The notes under the pieces were generated by a model, which saw nothing but the letters and a program-made list of their open reading frames with translations, was not told the origin of the DNA and did no database searches. Positions 44,156-55,774 of a stretch of DNA of 64,000 nucleotides are shown here, piece after piece (position 1 is the stretch's first letter; each line of letters begins with the position of its first letter). A program made the position numbers and the translations under genes. This stretch comes from Hippopus hippopus (Eukaryota; Mollusca; Bivalvia; Cardiida; Cardiidae). The stretch is from NCBI GenBank assembly GCA_946811185.2, contig OX328101.1, positions 28,008,122 to 28,072,121 on the forward strand, in the 5' to 3' direction.

Positions 44156-45619
44156 AAAAGCTTTTTTGCAGGGAAGTTTTAACGCGGTATCAGTTGGTAA
44201 AGGTTTAAACTGGTCCATACGGAAAAAATGTAGATGATTCCTAAGATAAAGGTTGTCCATGACGCAAACGTACATTCATTTGGCCGATTCCGAAATCTAA
44301 CGAAGCTGATTGACCTAAAGTCGTGTAGACATATAGTAATAGGTTATTGGGTGAGGCTGCTTTTCCACGTGTCCATCCTTTGACCGCTTTATCCGTTTGC
44401 AACCGTACAATTTTTAGACCCAGGTTCGCAGCAGATTATTTTCAACATGAAATTTCCATGTTTCCGACTGCATTTTCCGTCATTGCGACGGTCCGAATGC
44501 GACAAAAGCTAGCTACATATGAAGCATTTTTGTTTGTTTGTTTGATTGTTTGATTGTCTGTCTGTCTGTTTGTATGTATGTTTGTTTGTTTGGTGTAGTT
44601 GATTTGTTTTTTTTTTCCAACCTAACTGAGTACCCGACGGCATTTCAAGCAAAATGAAAACAAAAGTCGTTGTTTTGCACTTATTGACTCTCTTATAGAC
44701 CATAACCTTGTTATTTTGGCTTCAACATATTCCAGAACGTCGGCAAATTAAGTTTTGTTCGGTCTTAAGTAACATGAAATGTCTTATACCGTCATATACC
44801 AATGGACGTGGCAAATAAAGATTAAAAAAAAAACATGAAATGTCTTAATCACTTAATTCTAATTCGCGTACTGATTGAAAGTATGTGCCATGGTCGTTTC
44901 TTTTCCTTATAATAACCCTCACCCACCACCTGTGTTTTCGTTTTCTACATCTAAAATATATGCCACTAGCCATTCACAACAACCATGTTCTGTTACATCC
45001 AACATGTTTTCTGTTCAGGATCCAGTTTCAAAAGACAGATTGCGTGGTCTCTTGGTATATGAAGAAGGGTTTCCCATTGCGATAAACGGACACGCCAATC
45101 GCAAACGAACAAGGCAGTCCGATGACAGACACGTGGAAAGACAGCTTTTTAACGCGTAGAAAAGTATCAAATTGCCGAGCAGTGCTCCATTTTTCATTTG
45201 AAAATTAGTGAAAAGAAAGCCGGCATGTACAAGCACTTAACGTCAAGCAGTAGTAAACAGATTTGAAAGCATACGTACGACGCGATCATTTCAGACAAGG
45301 CAAATAAGTGCGAAACGCTGAGAAAAGGAAACATTACTGGCAGTGGCGAAATGATGTCACAGCTCTGATGAATTATTTTCTTAATGAAACGCCCAGCCAA
45401 TCAAAAGCGGCTTGCTCTTTTTAAAAGGAAATCTGGGCAGGGGCATATAGGGCTCACCCTTATTCATAGGGTCATGGCAAGGGGTCTATAGGACTCACTC
45501 TTTTTCAAAGGAACATGGCAAGGGGCCTATAGTGCTCACATTATACTACTCTTTTTTCTCGTTTATTTTGAAAACCTTTCAAGTTAACTTTGATAATTCC
45601 TTGGTTGATTCTAAAGTTA
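44156..45619. other. Intron stretch, no gene seen
   Basis: Apart from the microsatellite, 45430-45540 has two ~52-bp imperfect direct units (catggcaaggggtctatagg). No exon motif. Confidence 0.45.
44525..44600. repeat. (TGTT)n/(TGTC)n/(TGTA)n compound microsatellite
   Basis: tttgtttgtttgattgtttg then ctgtctgtctgtttgtatg. Intronic. Confidence 0.9.
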
Positions 45620-45855
45620 ACGTATGAGGTGTGCTCCATAAAAATTGGGGCTTCAGGTATCTGCAAAAATATCGGCCTAGGTCAGCCTGTGCAGTCTGCT
45701 ATTTGTCAATATTCTGCATACCCAAGGAGCAATTCACCTCATGATTCAGTCGTTTGTTGGACAAAATGGACTTAATGGATCCATGTGATGACCAGCTTGG
45801 TATTATGCATCACGTTGATGCTTTAAGCCCCCTTTTGCCAAAGCGCTGCTCATGT
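45620..45855 (-). repeat. MITE family B copy
   Basis: gtcagcctgtgcagtctgc half core, acctcatgattcagtcgttt, acttaatggatccatgtgat, gtattatgcatcacgttgat in family order. Confidence 0.65.
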
Positions 45856-46229
45856 GTGTTTCTGAGGAGGGGTGTGGGTGAGTGGGTGCGGGTTTAAAAG
45901 GGGATGGGGATGTGTATGCGTTCAATTTTGGCTTTGAGTCGGCAGAGTAACTCTTACTATGCATTCCGCGACCGCTGATGCATTTTGTGGACAGTCTAAG
46001 GAAGGATCTGCCTGCTTATAAATACGTTCAGTCTGCTCTTGCTCTACACTCTCCGCTGCTCACTCGGTAGTTTCGGTTATGTAACCCCATTCAGTGTCAA
46101 TATACGCAACAAAATCTAGTCTTGTAATCAGAATTTTGGTAAGAAAAGGGTTAAATTGTTACTTCACTTAACATGATGTGCAGCCTGAAACTTAGCTTAG
46201 TTTAAACATATTTATTTTACATTGATTGA

Positions 46230-46420
46230 GAAATAAGTTCTTGCAACTTATACTAATCTCTCGAGATTCTGCTTCCTGGGAACTGCACCAGTACTCGCGC
46301 CGAATTTGTGGGCCAATGAAAAAATCCCCAAAGTTGACAAACTCTCCCTGATCTCGAACTCGGGACCTTATGGTTACGAGGCCGACGCTCTACCTCACAA
46401 CCAGGGACACCACTTACATT
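46230..46420 (-). mobile_element. tRNA-like SINE (- strand), second family
   Basis: Read on the - strand: ggttgtgaggtagagcgtcg, then cataaggtcccgagttcgag (B box) and a body ending in caggaagcagaatctcgag. A partial relative lies at 17550-17640. Confidence 0.55.
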
Positions 46421-46550
46421 TTCAGTTCGAATATCCTGAAACAAATTTATTTGCCAACCAACCAGACTAAAAGTTTTCCAAGCTGTCATTTGTTTACCAA
46501 CTTTTCAATGGTTCAAAAAGTACTGATAAAAAAACTTTTTTTTCATTTAG

Positions 46551-46625
46551 GGTGGGTCAGTGTCAGGGGAGGGTACTTTGGCCGCTTACATCATCATTGC
46601 TTTGTTGGAGGCAGAGAATGCCGGG
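46551..46625 (+). CDS. TEP/CD109 exon 14 (TED helix)
   Basis: A 25-codon, phase 0-0 exon from ...ttcatttag to gtgag, encoding GGSVSGEGTLAAYIIIALLE plus AENAG. It follows HTSMQ to give MQGG, matching the (L/M)QGG...LTAY family block. Its small size and clean sites fit a helix-pair exon. Confidence 0.92.
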
Positions 46626-46689
46626 GTGAGTTGCTTTACATCTAAGTTGCTTGTTTGTGAATTAAACACCTTTTTCAACAAAGATTATT

Positions 46690-46850
46690 CCAGTTATATC
46701 GAGGCCACCCGGTGTACTTTCCTGTGCTTTCCCAAAAGTTTTTTGACCAGTACTTCTCACTAGTTTTTTTTCCAAACCACAGGCTGCCTTCTCACAAAGA
46801 CATGGCCGAAACATTTTTCGGCGGTAAGAAATGATTCTTTTCTTTTAATT
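46690..46850 (-). mobile_element. tRNA-SINE body fragment (- strand)
   Basis: agttatatcgaggccacccgg, ccagtacttctcac and ccacaggctgccttctcacaa parallel the 6231-6521 SINE body; the tRNA head is missing. Starts about 65 bp after exon 14. Confidence 0.62.
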
Positions 46851-47311
46851 TTGTGCTGCGTTATGTTTGTATAAGCTATGACTTCTTACCAAAAACAGCC
46901 TGTAGTCGTATGCAGCATTCTTATTCAAGAGAAATATATCAATCCCATTATTTCAAAGGAACGAAATTTCTCGTTGGTTAAACCAATATTTAATGGATTA
47001 ACTAGTTGAAAATTGTGTGACTTTCTAAATTTAGAATTCGACTAAAAATTCTATAAGAGAATGAATGGTTGATATCGCTTTGGAGCTTTCAACAGTCTTT
47101 CAGCAAGCCTGATTATCATACCGTGGGGCTTTCCCGGCCTTCACCTGTAATAGACGGAAACACTACTCTGAAATTCAATCAGGGTCATGAAAACAAGAAA
47201 GTCGTGTATGTACATGTATTTTATTTGTTTAAAACGTTTGACCTGTGCAACAAAAGATCCACAGCAGTAGACAGTTGTTAAACGCATACGGTGCTCTTGT
47301 TTTTAATTTAG

Positions 47312-47492
47312 TTTGCGCCTGGCAATGACGTCAAAAACGTGATCCACGATGCTGTAGAGGCTCTTGAAGCTCGTGTTGACAGTGTTACAGACATATATGA
47401 GCTAGGTATTGCTGCGTACGCCTTACAGCTAGCAGATCGCGACAAAGTAGATGATGTCTTAGCAAAGTTAGACGAAAAAGCAATAGAAGAAG
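47312..47492 (+). CDS. TEP/CD109 exon 15 (TED)
   Basis: A 181-nt exon, phase 0 in and 1 out, from ...ttaatttag to gtttgt. It starts FAPGNDVKNVIHDAVEALEA and includes SVTDIYELGIAAYALQLAD. The Y.L.(I/L).AYAL.L helix is typical of the alpha/alpha toroid of the thioester domain. The donor gtttgt is weak but the phase matches exon 16. Confidence 0.92.
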
Positions 47493-47737
47493 GTTTGTTT
47501 GTCAGTTCGTTTGAGTTTGTTTACGCCGTTTTTAAAAACATGTATATCACCGATATCATGTCAGCATTTTAATTTTTCATGTCTCTCCTTAAATTTACAT
47601 TAACTAGGCTGGGCTTCAATAGCGCCAACGTTACTAAGTCTACTTTGAAGCATTTGACAAGAATTCCCAATTCCAAATCTAGGCACTGAGCCGTTAAGAG
47701 ACCTAAAAAGAGCAGATAAAATCATGAGTGATCCAGT

Positions 47738-47965
47738 CAAGGGTTTTCCTTGGACTTTCTGGTGCAGGGGTCATTTGAACCCCTAAAAAAAGGCACAATT
47801 ATAAATTTTGGTGGGTCATTTAGAAAATTTGGGGGTCCAAATTCAAAGAAACAGGTGATAAGGAAAAACTTTTATATATTATGGGGATAATTATAAATTT
47901 TGGGGGTCCAAATCCAAAGAAATACGGGTTTAAGGAAAACCTTGGATCACCCCTCACTAGCGAAC
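47738..47965. repeat. MITE with inverted ends and internal direct repeat
   Basis: gtgatccagtcaagggttttcc at the left and ggaaaaccttggatcacccc at the right are inverted. Inside, ataaattttgg.ggtc and gggggtccaaat.caaagaaa occur twice. Confidence 0.6.
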
Positions 47966-48059
47966 TTGCCAGAAAGAGGTACTTTTGCATATTGTTTTAC
48001 GACAATCAGTCGCAACAGAAATGGGCAGTGCTCTTTGAAATGAAGGCTTAATGAATCAG

Positions 48060-48260
48060 TAAGAAGTATTGGTCCAGGTCAGCCTGCGCATTCCGCGCAG
48101 GCTGACCTTGGCCGAAACTTTCCGCCATTTTTTTTCTGTATGTCCAAGGACCAGTCTACCTCAAGAGTAAGTCGGTTGTTAAAAAACTGGTTCTTATGAA
48201 TCTATGGCTTGACTGGTATCATGCATTACGGAGATACATAAAGTCCCCTTTGTCAGACCA
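48060..48260 (-). repeat. MITE family B copy with intact GC core
   Basis: ggtcagcctgcgcattccgc followed by the inverse gcaggctgacc, a 13-bp-stem foldback, then cttatgaatctatggctt, ggtatcatgcattacggaga and gaccatggctcatta. Confidence 0.75.
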
Positions 48261-48641
48261 TGGCTCATTAATGTAGTTCAAATGAAACATACAACACAGA
48301 CACTACGAAAGCTCCTTACTGGGACATTTGATGCAGACAAACAAACCGGGGAGGCCGACATTTAAGTAAAACTTAAGCTCGCCTGGTACATGTAAACAAG
48401 TGCCCAAAACTCTGACTTTGTCAACTCTTTTGCATTCATTAACTAAATATTGCAATTTGCTTTGTAAGCACGGATATCTCACAAAAATATTTGACATTTT
48501 AGGCCAAGGATCAGACTACACGGTAAGCGTAGTCTGATGTTGTTTTGAAATGTCTGTAGGAGAAGTCAGAGACTGATTTCCTGATCCTAGTCGTATTTAA
48601 GCTATTCGTTAGCTATTATCGCTTCACGACCATTTCAACAG

Positions 48642-48853
48642 GAGGTATGAAATACTGGGAGGCCCAAGCAGAACGCGATTCCTCCACTTTGGTTTGGAGA
48701 CCACCTAGCCGTCAGTCGAGACCAAAGAACATAGAGGTCAATGCCTACATATTAATGACCTTTGTGGCGAGAAAGGACCTGAGTAACAGTATACTGGTAA
48801 TGAAGTGGTTAGTCCAACAGAGGAACAGTTTCGGTGGTTTTGGATCGACACAG
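48642..48853 (+). CDS. TEP/CD109 exon 16 (TED end)
   Basis: A 212-nt exon, phase 1 in and 0 out, acceptor ...ttcaacag, donor gttag. It encodes GGMKYWEAQAERDSSTLVWR, NIEVNAYILMTFVARKDL, and WLVQQRNSFGGFGSTQ. The (I/V)E..AY.L and QRN..GGF.STQD blocks close the thioester domain. The STQ|DT join to exon 17 is exact. Confidence 0.95.
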
Positions 48854-49439
48854 GTTAGCTCATGTTTTTTTCTTTTTTCGGTAGCTGTTGCTAGACAACA
48901 GCGTTAAGTTTTAAAAAAAAGTTTCTCATAAATAAATATAACCTAAAATGGTTGAAAACAACAACTCAACTGACCATTTTTGTATCAATCATGTACCCTG
49001 TGTAGAACATTGATAGTCGTGTTCACGGACAATTTTTGTGTACTAACGTTCGAAATAGCTTTTCCAAATGCTACACTCGTGAAATGTAACCACTGACTAC
49101 CGTTTCAGCGTTTCAGAACTAGTTTCTATGGCACAGTTCTAGTTTTTGTAATGTCTCGAGGACGCTTCGAGGACAAGCAACCACAACTGTTTTAACACAT
49201 AGAGTGATCTATGCAGACATTATTTACATATCTTATCCGCCAATCTTAAATATTTTACATGTATACAATAGACTCTGTTTTTTTCTTTTCTTGATTTTTG
49301 TGATGTTTCTGTACGGTTACAATGGGATGGTATATTAGAAAAGGAACGTTAAAACAGTCTGCATTTCTCGTTGCGTAGTAAAGAGGTGCACCTCTATACA
49401 CACGCAACTCCACATGATACGACCAAGCAGAAATGCAGT

Positions 49440-50600
49440 TTGCCTTAATGTTCTATATGTAGTAAAATTTCTGGTACTTGTATTTGCATCGAGCTGCGTG
49501 AGATAATTCTATAAGGACGAGAGAGATATCAAAATGCTCCAACTTCGCGAAAAGCAAACAGAATCCAAAGGAAAATGGCTTCAACAAAATACTCTATATC
49601 GATATGGTTTTTTTTTTTTCTCGGGAAAATTATATTCGCTAAATATTCCATACATTCTAGAAATCCTTTCTTTTATACGAAAAGGAGTCCATCAGAGTGG
49701 ATCTTACTCTCGCCAGACTTAAACCTTTCGATGCAAAGTGGCTAATAGATCTTTACACTCATTTAAAGGAGAAGCATGCCATTGTAAGAAAAAAGTTTGA
49801 AAATGCTGGTATCTTGAAAAAAAAAGAAATGAAAAAATAGCCAGACTTAACACAATGACCTATACATGTATAGGGAGAGTTGTTCGATACCAGTAATAAT
49901 TTTACAAAAGTTTTAGTAAAGTTGTTTCCCTTAGTTTCCCAGTGTCCATTTGTTGTCAAATGATACTATGAACTGTGAATAAATAATCCGACTTGGAAAT
50001 ACCAGTAGTCTAAGATTTGAATGTATTTATGTATACCATCGGAATCAATGGGAAAAGGTGAAATATTGAGATTTTGAAATACCCGACTATCAAGGTAAAT
50101 CTTGTGATTCTAGCTATTTTTTTCCCCATTTTGCATATGCACTAGTGCGTCTGTAATACCAGACATACAGAAAGACATTTTTGGTGGATTTGATGCTATC
50201 ATATATTTACGGTTTCGAGAAAAATAGAAACATACCATTGTATTCGTGAAAATAAGAAACGTGAAGAATTGATTTTGACCAAACTCGCGAAAATTTTGGG
50301 ACGCGAAAAAAAAACAGATATACGGTATTCTTTTTATTTCATACCAGCAAATTTGAATTATGAACTGTTGCAATATTTGACAGTTTTACTGAAAAGCAGA
50401 AAGAAATTAAAAATAGTAGTTTTATGGCAGCAACTTTTTACTATGTATGGTGGATGAATATCATGACACAACATTTGAATCAATCTAACAGGAAAAATTA
50501 CTGAAAGTAGTCCGTCATCATACTACATTTGAAACGGTATTCGACAGTGTCAGATGCCGACTTTTTACGTCATGCCAGATTTGAACGCGTGAAATGTATG
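49440..50600 (+). repeat. Diverged family F copy, enlarged
   Basis: Head gtagtaaaatttctggtactt with gagctgcgtgagataatt, then later tatggtggatgaatatcatg and actacatttgaaacggtatt. About 600 bp of extra AT-rich sequence lies between. Ends about 50 bp before exon 17. Confidence 0.5.
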
Positions 50601-50652
50601 TTTATGAGCTAGAATTTTATAGATATACCTATAACAGCAATTTGTTTTACAG

Positions 50653-50808
50653 GATACTGTTCTCGGACTCCAAGCTCTTGCGGAAGTTGCTGCGTATGTG
50701 TTTTCTCAGTCATATGACATACAAATCCAAGTAACATCAGAGCCAGGAGGCTCCGTCGACATCTTTTATGTAAACAGAGAGAACGCGTTGCTTTTCCAAA
50801 CGGTCTTT
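50653..50808 (+). CDS. TEP/CD109 exon 17 (TED end, CUB second half)
   Basis: A 52-codon, phase 0-0 exon from ...tttacag to gtaagt. It starts DTVLGLQALAEVAAYVFSQS and passes into beta-rich sequence with VTSEPGGSVDIFYVNREN. T(V/T).(A/G)L.AL...A is the last TED helix; what follows is the second CUB segment. Confidence 0.92.
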
Positions 50809-50889
50809 GTAAGTGAAGATCTTGTTTGCTACATAAATATGCTTGTCGTCACAATTTCCGTATGGTTCAAAGCAGGGTTAGTTTTCCCC

Positions 50890-51050
50890 AATCATCCTCA
50901 AAAATAATCTCAGTCTTTTTCTCAATGGTTTTCTAAATTTGAAAGTTACAAGCTGTCCGATTGGCTGTCCCATACGATTAAGCAATCAGAAGTTGTTTTA
51001 CTTTTTAAATCCGGAATTAGACTAAAAATGAAATGAAGAATGGTTTATGA
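50890..51050. repeat. Dispersed repeat family E copy
   Basis: ttttctaaatttgaaagtta, ccgattggctgtcccatacg and gcaatcagaagttgttttac match the family. Just after exon 17. Confidence 0.5.
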
Positions 51051-51253
51051 ATACGAATCCCTTTTGGTCTGTGAATGATCGTAATCCTGTGCGAATTAAT
51101 ATTAGATCAACCCAAAACTATTACAAATCACAGAAAAAGACTAAAACATTGAAGGAAAGAAATATTTCGTATCTAAATGACATGGAGACTTTGTTGTGGG
51201 AAAAGGACAAAGTGTTTGCTGCAGTGTGCCCTTCACAATGTTTTGTTTCATGA

Positions 51254-53064
51254 AGTTATCCTGGGCAAATAACGTTGTCTGCGCATGTAATATTCTTCGA
51301 AGATTCGACCTGTCTGCTATGACGCATCACTATCCCCTGTACAGGAGAAACTATTACGCCGCTAATAAAATAGCTATGGAGAAAATGGCTGTAAACAATA
51401 CATCTGTGGAAAAAGTAGTCTGTTTTTCGCTCCAAATACCTTGAAAATTCAATTATTTCAATAGGGAAAAATAGTTTTCTACTCTTGTTTTACTGCACAT
51501 CTTTTTTACAGTTTCTAAATGTAGACTTTAGGGAAACCAGGATTCGTGCAGGGTTTTTCAACAGACTTATCAACAAGAAGTGTCTGGGCTCATATCGAAG
51601 CTGGGTCATTCTACTTTTTTTTTCAGCATTTACACCTCAAAAAAATTTAAATACTAAAGTCATGAAACATGAGTGATTTTACACAGGCATTCACCTATGC
51701 CATCTCTTGACTAGCAAAAGTGTACAGCAGCGAGTCAAAACTGACGCTTTAGTCAGATTTTTCACTTTTTAATCAGAGTGTTTTGACTAACTGTCATTCA
51801 CCTAACGGACAAAATTTGAGCAGTATTAGACATGCATGAAACTCGAATATCACTTTCGAATAAAAAATATCAATAAGATTTCTGATCATTGTATTCAGTA
51901 TTGAAAATGGATCTTGAGGATTATTTCTACCCCTGAAAAACCCTGTTTTATCGGAATGTCGAAAGATTTTTTAAATAAGTTGCGATACAGTTATGAATTT
52001 CTCCCTTAGATTTGGGTTTAAACGTCATGTTTTCAGATCATAATGCATACCAAAAAGTCCATTTAAAAACCGTTTTCCATGTTGGCCCTGTCTGAATGTT
52101 TGAGAGAGAAAATCAGATGAAGTCAAGCCTGTTAGGTGAAATGACTTAACGTTTGGTCAATGACATTTTAGTTAGGGGAATGACAGATAACTGATTTCTG
52201 GCAAAAATAAGTTCCCTTTATTTCCTGGTTATAGCATTTAAACGTTCATTCTATAAAAAACATGATTTTCCTGACCGACAGTTGATTGGTAGGAGCCTAA
52301 AATTAATAGGCTTTGAACATACTTGACCAGAGTACATTACTTACCGTATGTCAAGGTTTCCTGGAAGAATCCTCGAGGGTAATTAATGTAGATTGTAGAA
52401 CATGTGTCACAATCAATGTAAAATAAATAGATTTAAACTTAAAAAGCAAATTACAAGTATTCTGGTCTGAAATCGCTTGCTTTTCTTTTCACACACTTTT
52501 TTTTCAAATTACTCGTTTGGTTCAAATATAAATGACAACTAGACAAATTAATCTTATGTAGCAGACAAGTGATATGACACCATTACGTATAAAGTTTTTT
52601 TTTTTTTTTTCTTCTATTTTTTCAAATCGTTTATATTTACCTAGTATAAAGAAGAATGGTTAAATGATGACTGAACACCAACAGGCCTTGTGTGAAACCA
52701 TCTACCGACATTTGCAAATAATAACTGTTGAAATATTGACCAACTTCAGATAGTTTATCCCTAGATTTTATCCCACATTCTCATATGATTTTTTTTTTTT
52801 GTCACTGGGCGTAGGGGAACAATAACTTTCCCATACCCTAATTCATTTGTGTCTGGAGGAACCTGTAAACATACTGGAAAAATACCTGGATACGTATCTA
52901 TACTTTCTGCCAAATCTATTGTCATAATATGAATATGAAGTATATATAGGCCACTATGCACAACTGAACATGAGGATTTCACTTTGTGTCATTAAATAAT
53001 AACAATAACAATATTTATATTTATATGTGTTGAAAACTAAGTAGTTAAATGTTATATAGACTTT
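51254..53064. other. Intron stretch, no gene seen
   Basis: ctgtcattcacctaac (51791-51806) and gttaggggaatgacag (52171-52186) are inverted with one mismatch and may bound a ~396-bp MITE. T runs near 52597 and 52790. No coding motif. Confidence 0.4.
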
Positions 53065-53434
53065 GGCCCGGTTTCACAAAAAACTTAAGTTTCTGATTTT
53101 GCTCAAGTCCTCTTGCAGACTTATTTTCCGACTTAAGTTGAGTTCGTTATTTCAGACGCATTTCACCAATGTTAAGAAACATTAGAATCAGTCCGAAGTC
53201 CTAAGTTGACACAACGTTTCAGATTCAGCTCAGCAAAATAATGGACTTAAGTCAGACTTTGAGTCCACTGTTTTGCTGAGTTGAGTGTCAACTGAGGATT
53301 TGAGAGTGTTTCTTAAGTCTGTTAATATTAATAATATGGATCTCAAGTAACAAATTAATCTTAAGTCGGAAATGGGATCTGTCGGCAGACTTGAGCAAAA
53401 TAAGAGACTTAAGTTTTTTCTTGAAACCGGGCCC
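53065..53434. repeat. 370-bp palindromic MITE
   Basis: ggcccggtttcacaaaaaac at the left and the inverse gttttttcttgaaaccgggc at the right; inverted similarity extends about 75 bp (gattttgctcaagtc / gacttgagcaaaataag) and weaker pairing continues inward (cagcaaaat / ttttgctg). Confidence 0.85.
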
Positions 53435-53479
53435 TGCAGCTATGTATTTATTAAATGCAGAGCGTGTTTACAACGAATG

Positions 53480-53705
53480 AACTGGGGTCCGAAGTGGCTA
53501 AGTGCTAGAGGTAGTTTATTTGTAATATATGCAAAGCTTATGAGTTTGATCCTCACTGACCGCATTTGGTTTTAGTTGAGGTGTCCTAGGGCAAGATATT
53601 GAAGAGTGCGCACCTAGTCCTAGTGGAGAGTTGGAAATGTCAAATTTGTCCTTGTGATAATTGTGAATGAAATTTTGTTTTAAGTGGCGTAAAACAAAGA
53701 AACAA
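53480..53705 (+). mobile_element. tRNA-like SINE, third family
   Basis: ggggtccgaagtggctaagt (A-box-like), gagtttgatcctcac (degenerate B box), a middle with gtgtcctagggcaagatatt, and a tail with ttttgttttaagtggcgtaa then an A-rich end. Head resembles Leu/Ser-type tRNAs. Confidence 0.55.
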
Positions 53706-55156
53706 CAAGAATGTAATAAAATGTTATATTTTGAATGATTTAAACATTTTGCAAACTTCCTGCAGAGTTAAACTTCAAAATGAACCATGTAAGAGGCAGC
53801 AAATTTTATTTCTACTTGTAACCATGTAAAGACATTTAGATATGTCATTACTGTATGTTAATGTTCAGAAATTGGGAAAAAGATATTGTGTAAAATGTCT
53901 CAATTGCTCACAGACAGGATTTTTCTTTCTCTAGAATGTTTTCGAAATACGCCTACTACAGACACTTAAAAACATAGATTTGTTTGTATTTAAGGCTCGA
54001 TAAGTTGAATAGAATTTATTAACCTGAATTCGTACTTGTCAGTTTGTGTAGAAAATGATGCTAACAACTTCTTACCGAACAGTCCCTCGGCTAACCTTTG
54101 AATGTCATTTCCTTAACTATGCTCCATGTTTGGTAAATGACTGTAAGACAAATGACATATTGCAATATTTTCCTTCTCTGGGGTCTCGTTTTAAAACTTC
54201 ATGCTGTCTTTGCAGAAGATTGGCTTTGAGTATCACCCATTCAAAGTAAATCGAGTTTGAAAAACACTCTTATAATTAGTCAGAGCAAAAAAAATGCACG
54301 TTTGGGGAATGACCTGAGAAAATATACTGTTCCGTAATAACAACTTATCATCAAATTTTTAAGAACACTCTGTACAGGTCAACCTCAAAACTAGTTCTGT
54401 TCAAAGCAGCAAAGCAACTTTTCTTATGACGCTACAAGAAGAGATGTCAAGGGAAACTACTCTACTTTTACCGATATTATATATCATTGCGTTTGGGAAA
54501 TGACATAAAGTTCAGGGACACGTTAAAATTGTCAATTATTTCACGTACAAAGAGCTTGAAATCTGTTTTCACTTTGGGAAATCATTTATTACTTATCAGA
54601 GTATATTCACAAAGTTATTTACCATTCCTTGCCCTGAATTTTTAAGTAAGATTTCTTGTCTTGAACCAGCCCAGGGACATAGCTAAAAACGCATGTAAGA
54701 CTAAGGGTGATGATTATTTTTGGACCGAATAGGAAAGATAAGCTGGAATTTTCAAAGAAAAATATCCTGTACATACATGTATTTTGCTCAAAATGCTGTA
54801 TAAGTTAGAACCAATAATTGGTGTCTTAATGGTCATTTGAGCAGAAAAAGACCAGTGACATGAGGTGCTGAAAAAATATAGAATGAACCAGCTATTAGCC
54901 AAGCCATTAGGGGGTGTTTTTATAAATGGCCGGTGCATAGGTTACATGCTGGCTGATCATAGCTGAATGAATCGTACCAGAAAGCGTTTTATTGAGCAAA
55001 GATTTATTTCGAAATTCAAAGTAATGGTTGTAGTTTTGAAAAGTAATCCTGTTCTGTACCCAGAATGCCCAAATCAGATACATGTGTATTTGAAAAATGT
55101 CATGTAGCGGAGGATAATGGGGCAAATAATGGTTACGTACCGTTTGACTATTTCAG
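53706..55156. other. Intron stretch, no gene seen
   Basis: 54905-55125 resembles 13860-14060 (gctgaatgaatcgtacca, tgtatttgaaaaatg). No exon-like frame. Confidence 0.45.
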
Positions 55157-55219
55157 ATTCCAGAAACAACAACTCTGGTAAAGATCAATGCTTCTGGGAT
55201 TGGAATCTCTGTACTTCAG
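55157..55219 (+). CDS. TEP/CD109 exon 18 (CUB)
   Basis: A 21-codon, phase 0-0 exon from ...atttcag to gtaatt, encoding IPETTTLVKINASGIGISVL plus Q. The V.I.ASG.G...(L/V)Q strand immediately before the (I/V)SV.YN block is conserved in the family. Short, supported by both joins. Confidence 0.85.
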
Positions 55220-55224
55220 GTAAT

Positions 55225-55495
55225 TTATCATAATCGAGTCATGCTCTGTGAAAAGGGGTTTTAATGCATCTCCAAAAAGTATCGACTCATGTCAGCCTGC
55301 CAGTGCGCCTAGGCTTACCTGAGTCGAAGCTTTTCGCTATTTTTGAATTGTCTTCGTGTCCAAGGATCTTCTATCTCAAGATTCACCCAGTAGTTAGACC
55401 AAATGGATTTTATGGATCTAGAATTATTTGATGACTTGCTTGGTATAATGTAGCATGGGAAACCTTCTTTTCCCACAGCGCTGCTCAATTATCAT
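55225..55495 (-). repeat. MITE family B copy
   Basis: catgctctgtgaaaaggggt, atgtcagcctgccagtgcgc, tctcaagattcacccagtag, gatttatggatctagaatta, cttggtataatgtagc in order. Starts just after exon 18. Confidence 0.68.
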
Positions 55496-55664
55496 CGTCC
55501 TCATCATCGCATTGTCAACTATGCATGTATACATTCACTTAAGCCGGGTGTAATTCGTCGTCTGATAGTTATGTTTTAATTTGGAGCAGACTAAATGTTT
55601 TTTGTCGTCTGGGATAGAATTAATTCGTGGCTGACTTTCTTAAGGCTAGACATTTTTCTTGTAG

Positions 55665-55774
55665 ATATCAGTGACCTACAATGTAATGGAAGATCCCATA
55701 GAGCCGCTTTTCACGATGACTATCTCTTACACAAACGAAACAATAGACGGTTTTGGACTCCGGACCTGTTTTAG
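55665..55774 (+). CDS. TEP/CD109 exon 19, last visible (MG8/receptor-binding start), GC donor
   Basis: A 110-nt exon, phase 0 in and 2 out, from ...cttgtag. It begins ISVTYNVMEDPIEPLFTMTI and ends DGFGLRTCF plus AG. The donor looks like AG|GCAAGT, the classic GC-AG type; a GT two codons on (CAA|gttagc) is an alternative. SV.YN opens the last macroglobulin domain; the Cys in LRTC is where this domain begins its conserved core. No following exon was found before 64000. Confidence 0.85.

Larger units (their letters stand above)
4275..55774 (+). other. CD109-like: CD109/TEP-like thioester protein gene, partial (19 exons in window)
   Basis: Nineteen exons on one strand, each with AG acceptor and GT (once GC) donor, join in phase to about 890 codons. 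Hallmarks in order are YMIVGRGEI, the DKSVLLLKKGND stretch, a Ser-rich bait-like segment ending RVRSLFPDTW, VPDTITSW, SVIRGEQ, the thioester PYGCGEQNM, GSTWLTAFVLK, GRVIHTSMQGG and QRNSFGGFGSTQD. This is the order of alpha-2-macroglobulin/C3/TEP proteins and is closest to CD109. Family role: the Cys-Gln thioester bonds covalently to targets after proteolysis of the bait region; the proteins are secreted or GPI-anchored. The Cys506-His621 spacing (window numbering) of 115 residues matches C3. No signal peptide, MG1-MG4 exons or C-terminal receptor-binding exons are visible, so both ends lie outside the window or are unrecognised. Introns run from about 450 bp to about 8 kb and are full of transposons, but no exon is broken. 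CD109 versus insect-type TEP cannot be settled without a tree. Confidence 0.93.

Noticed and set aside
44347..45159. Several 60-95 aa frames
   Set aside because: No splice signals in phase with the thioester gene, no motif, no conservation signal visible.
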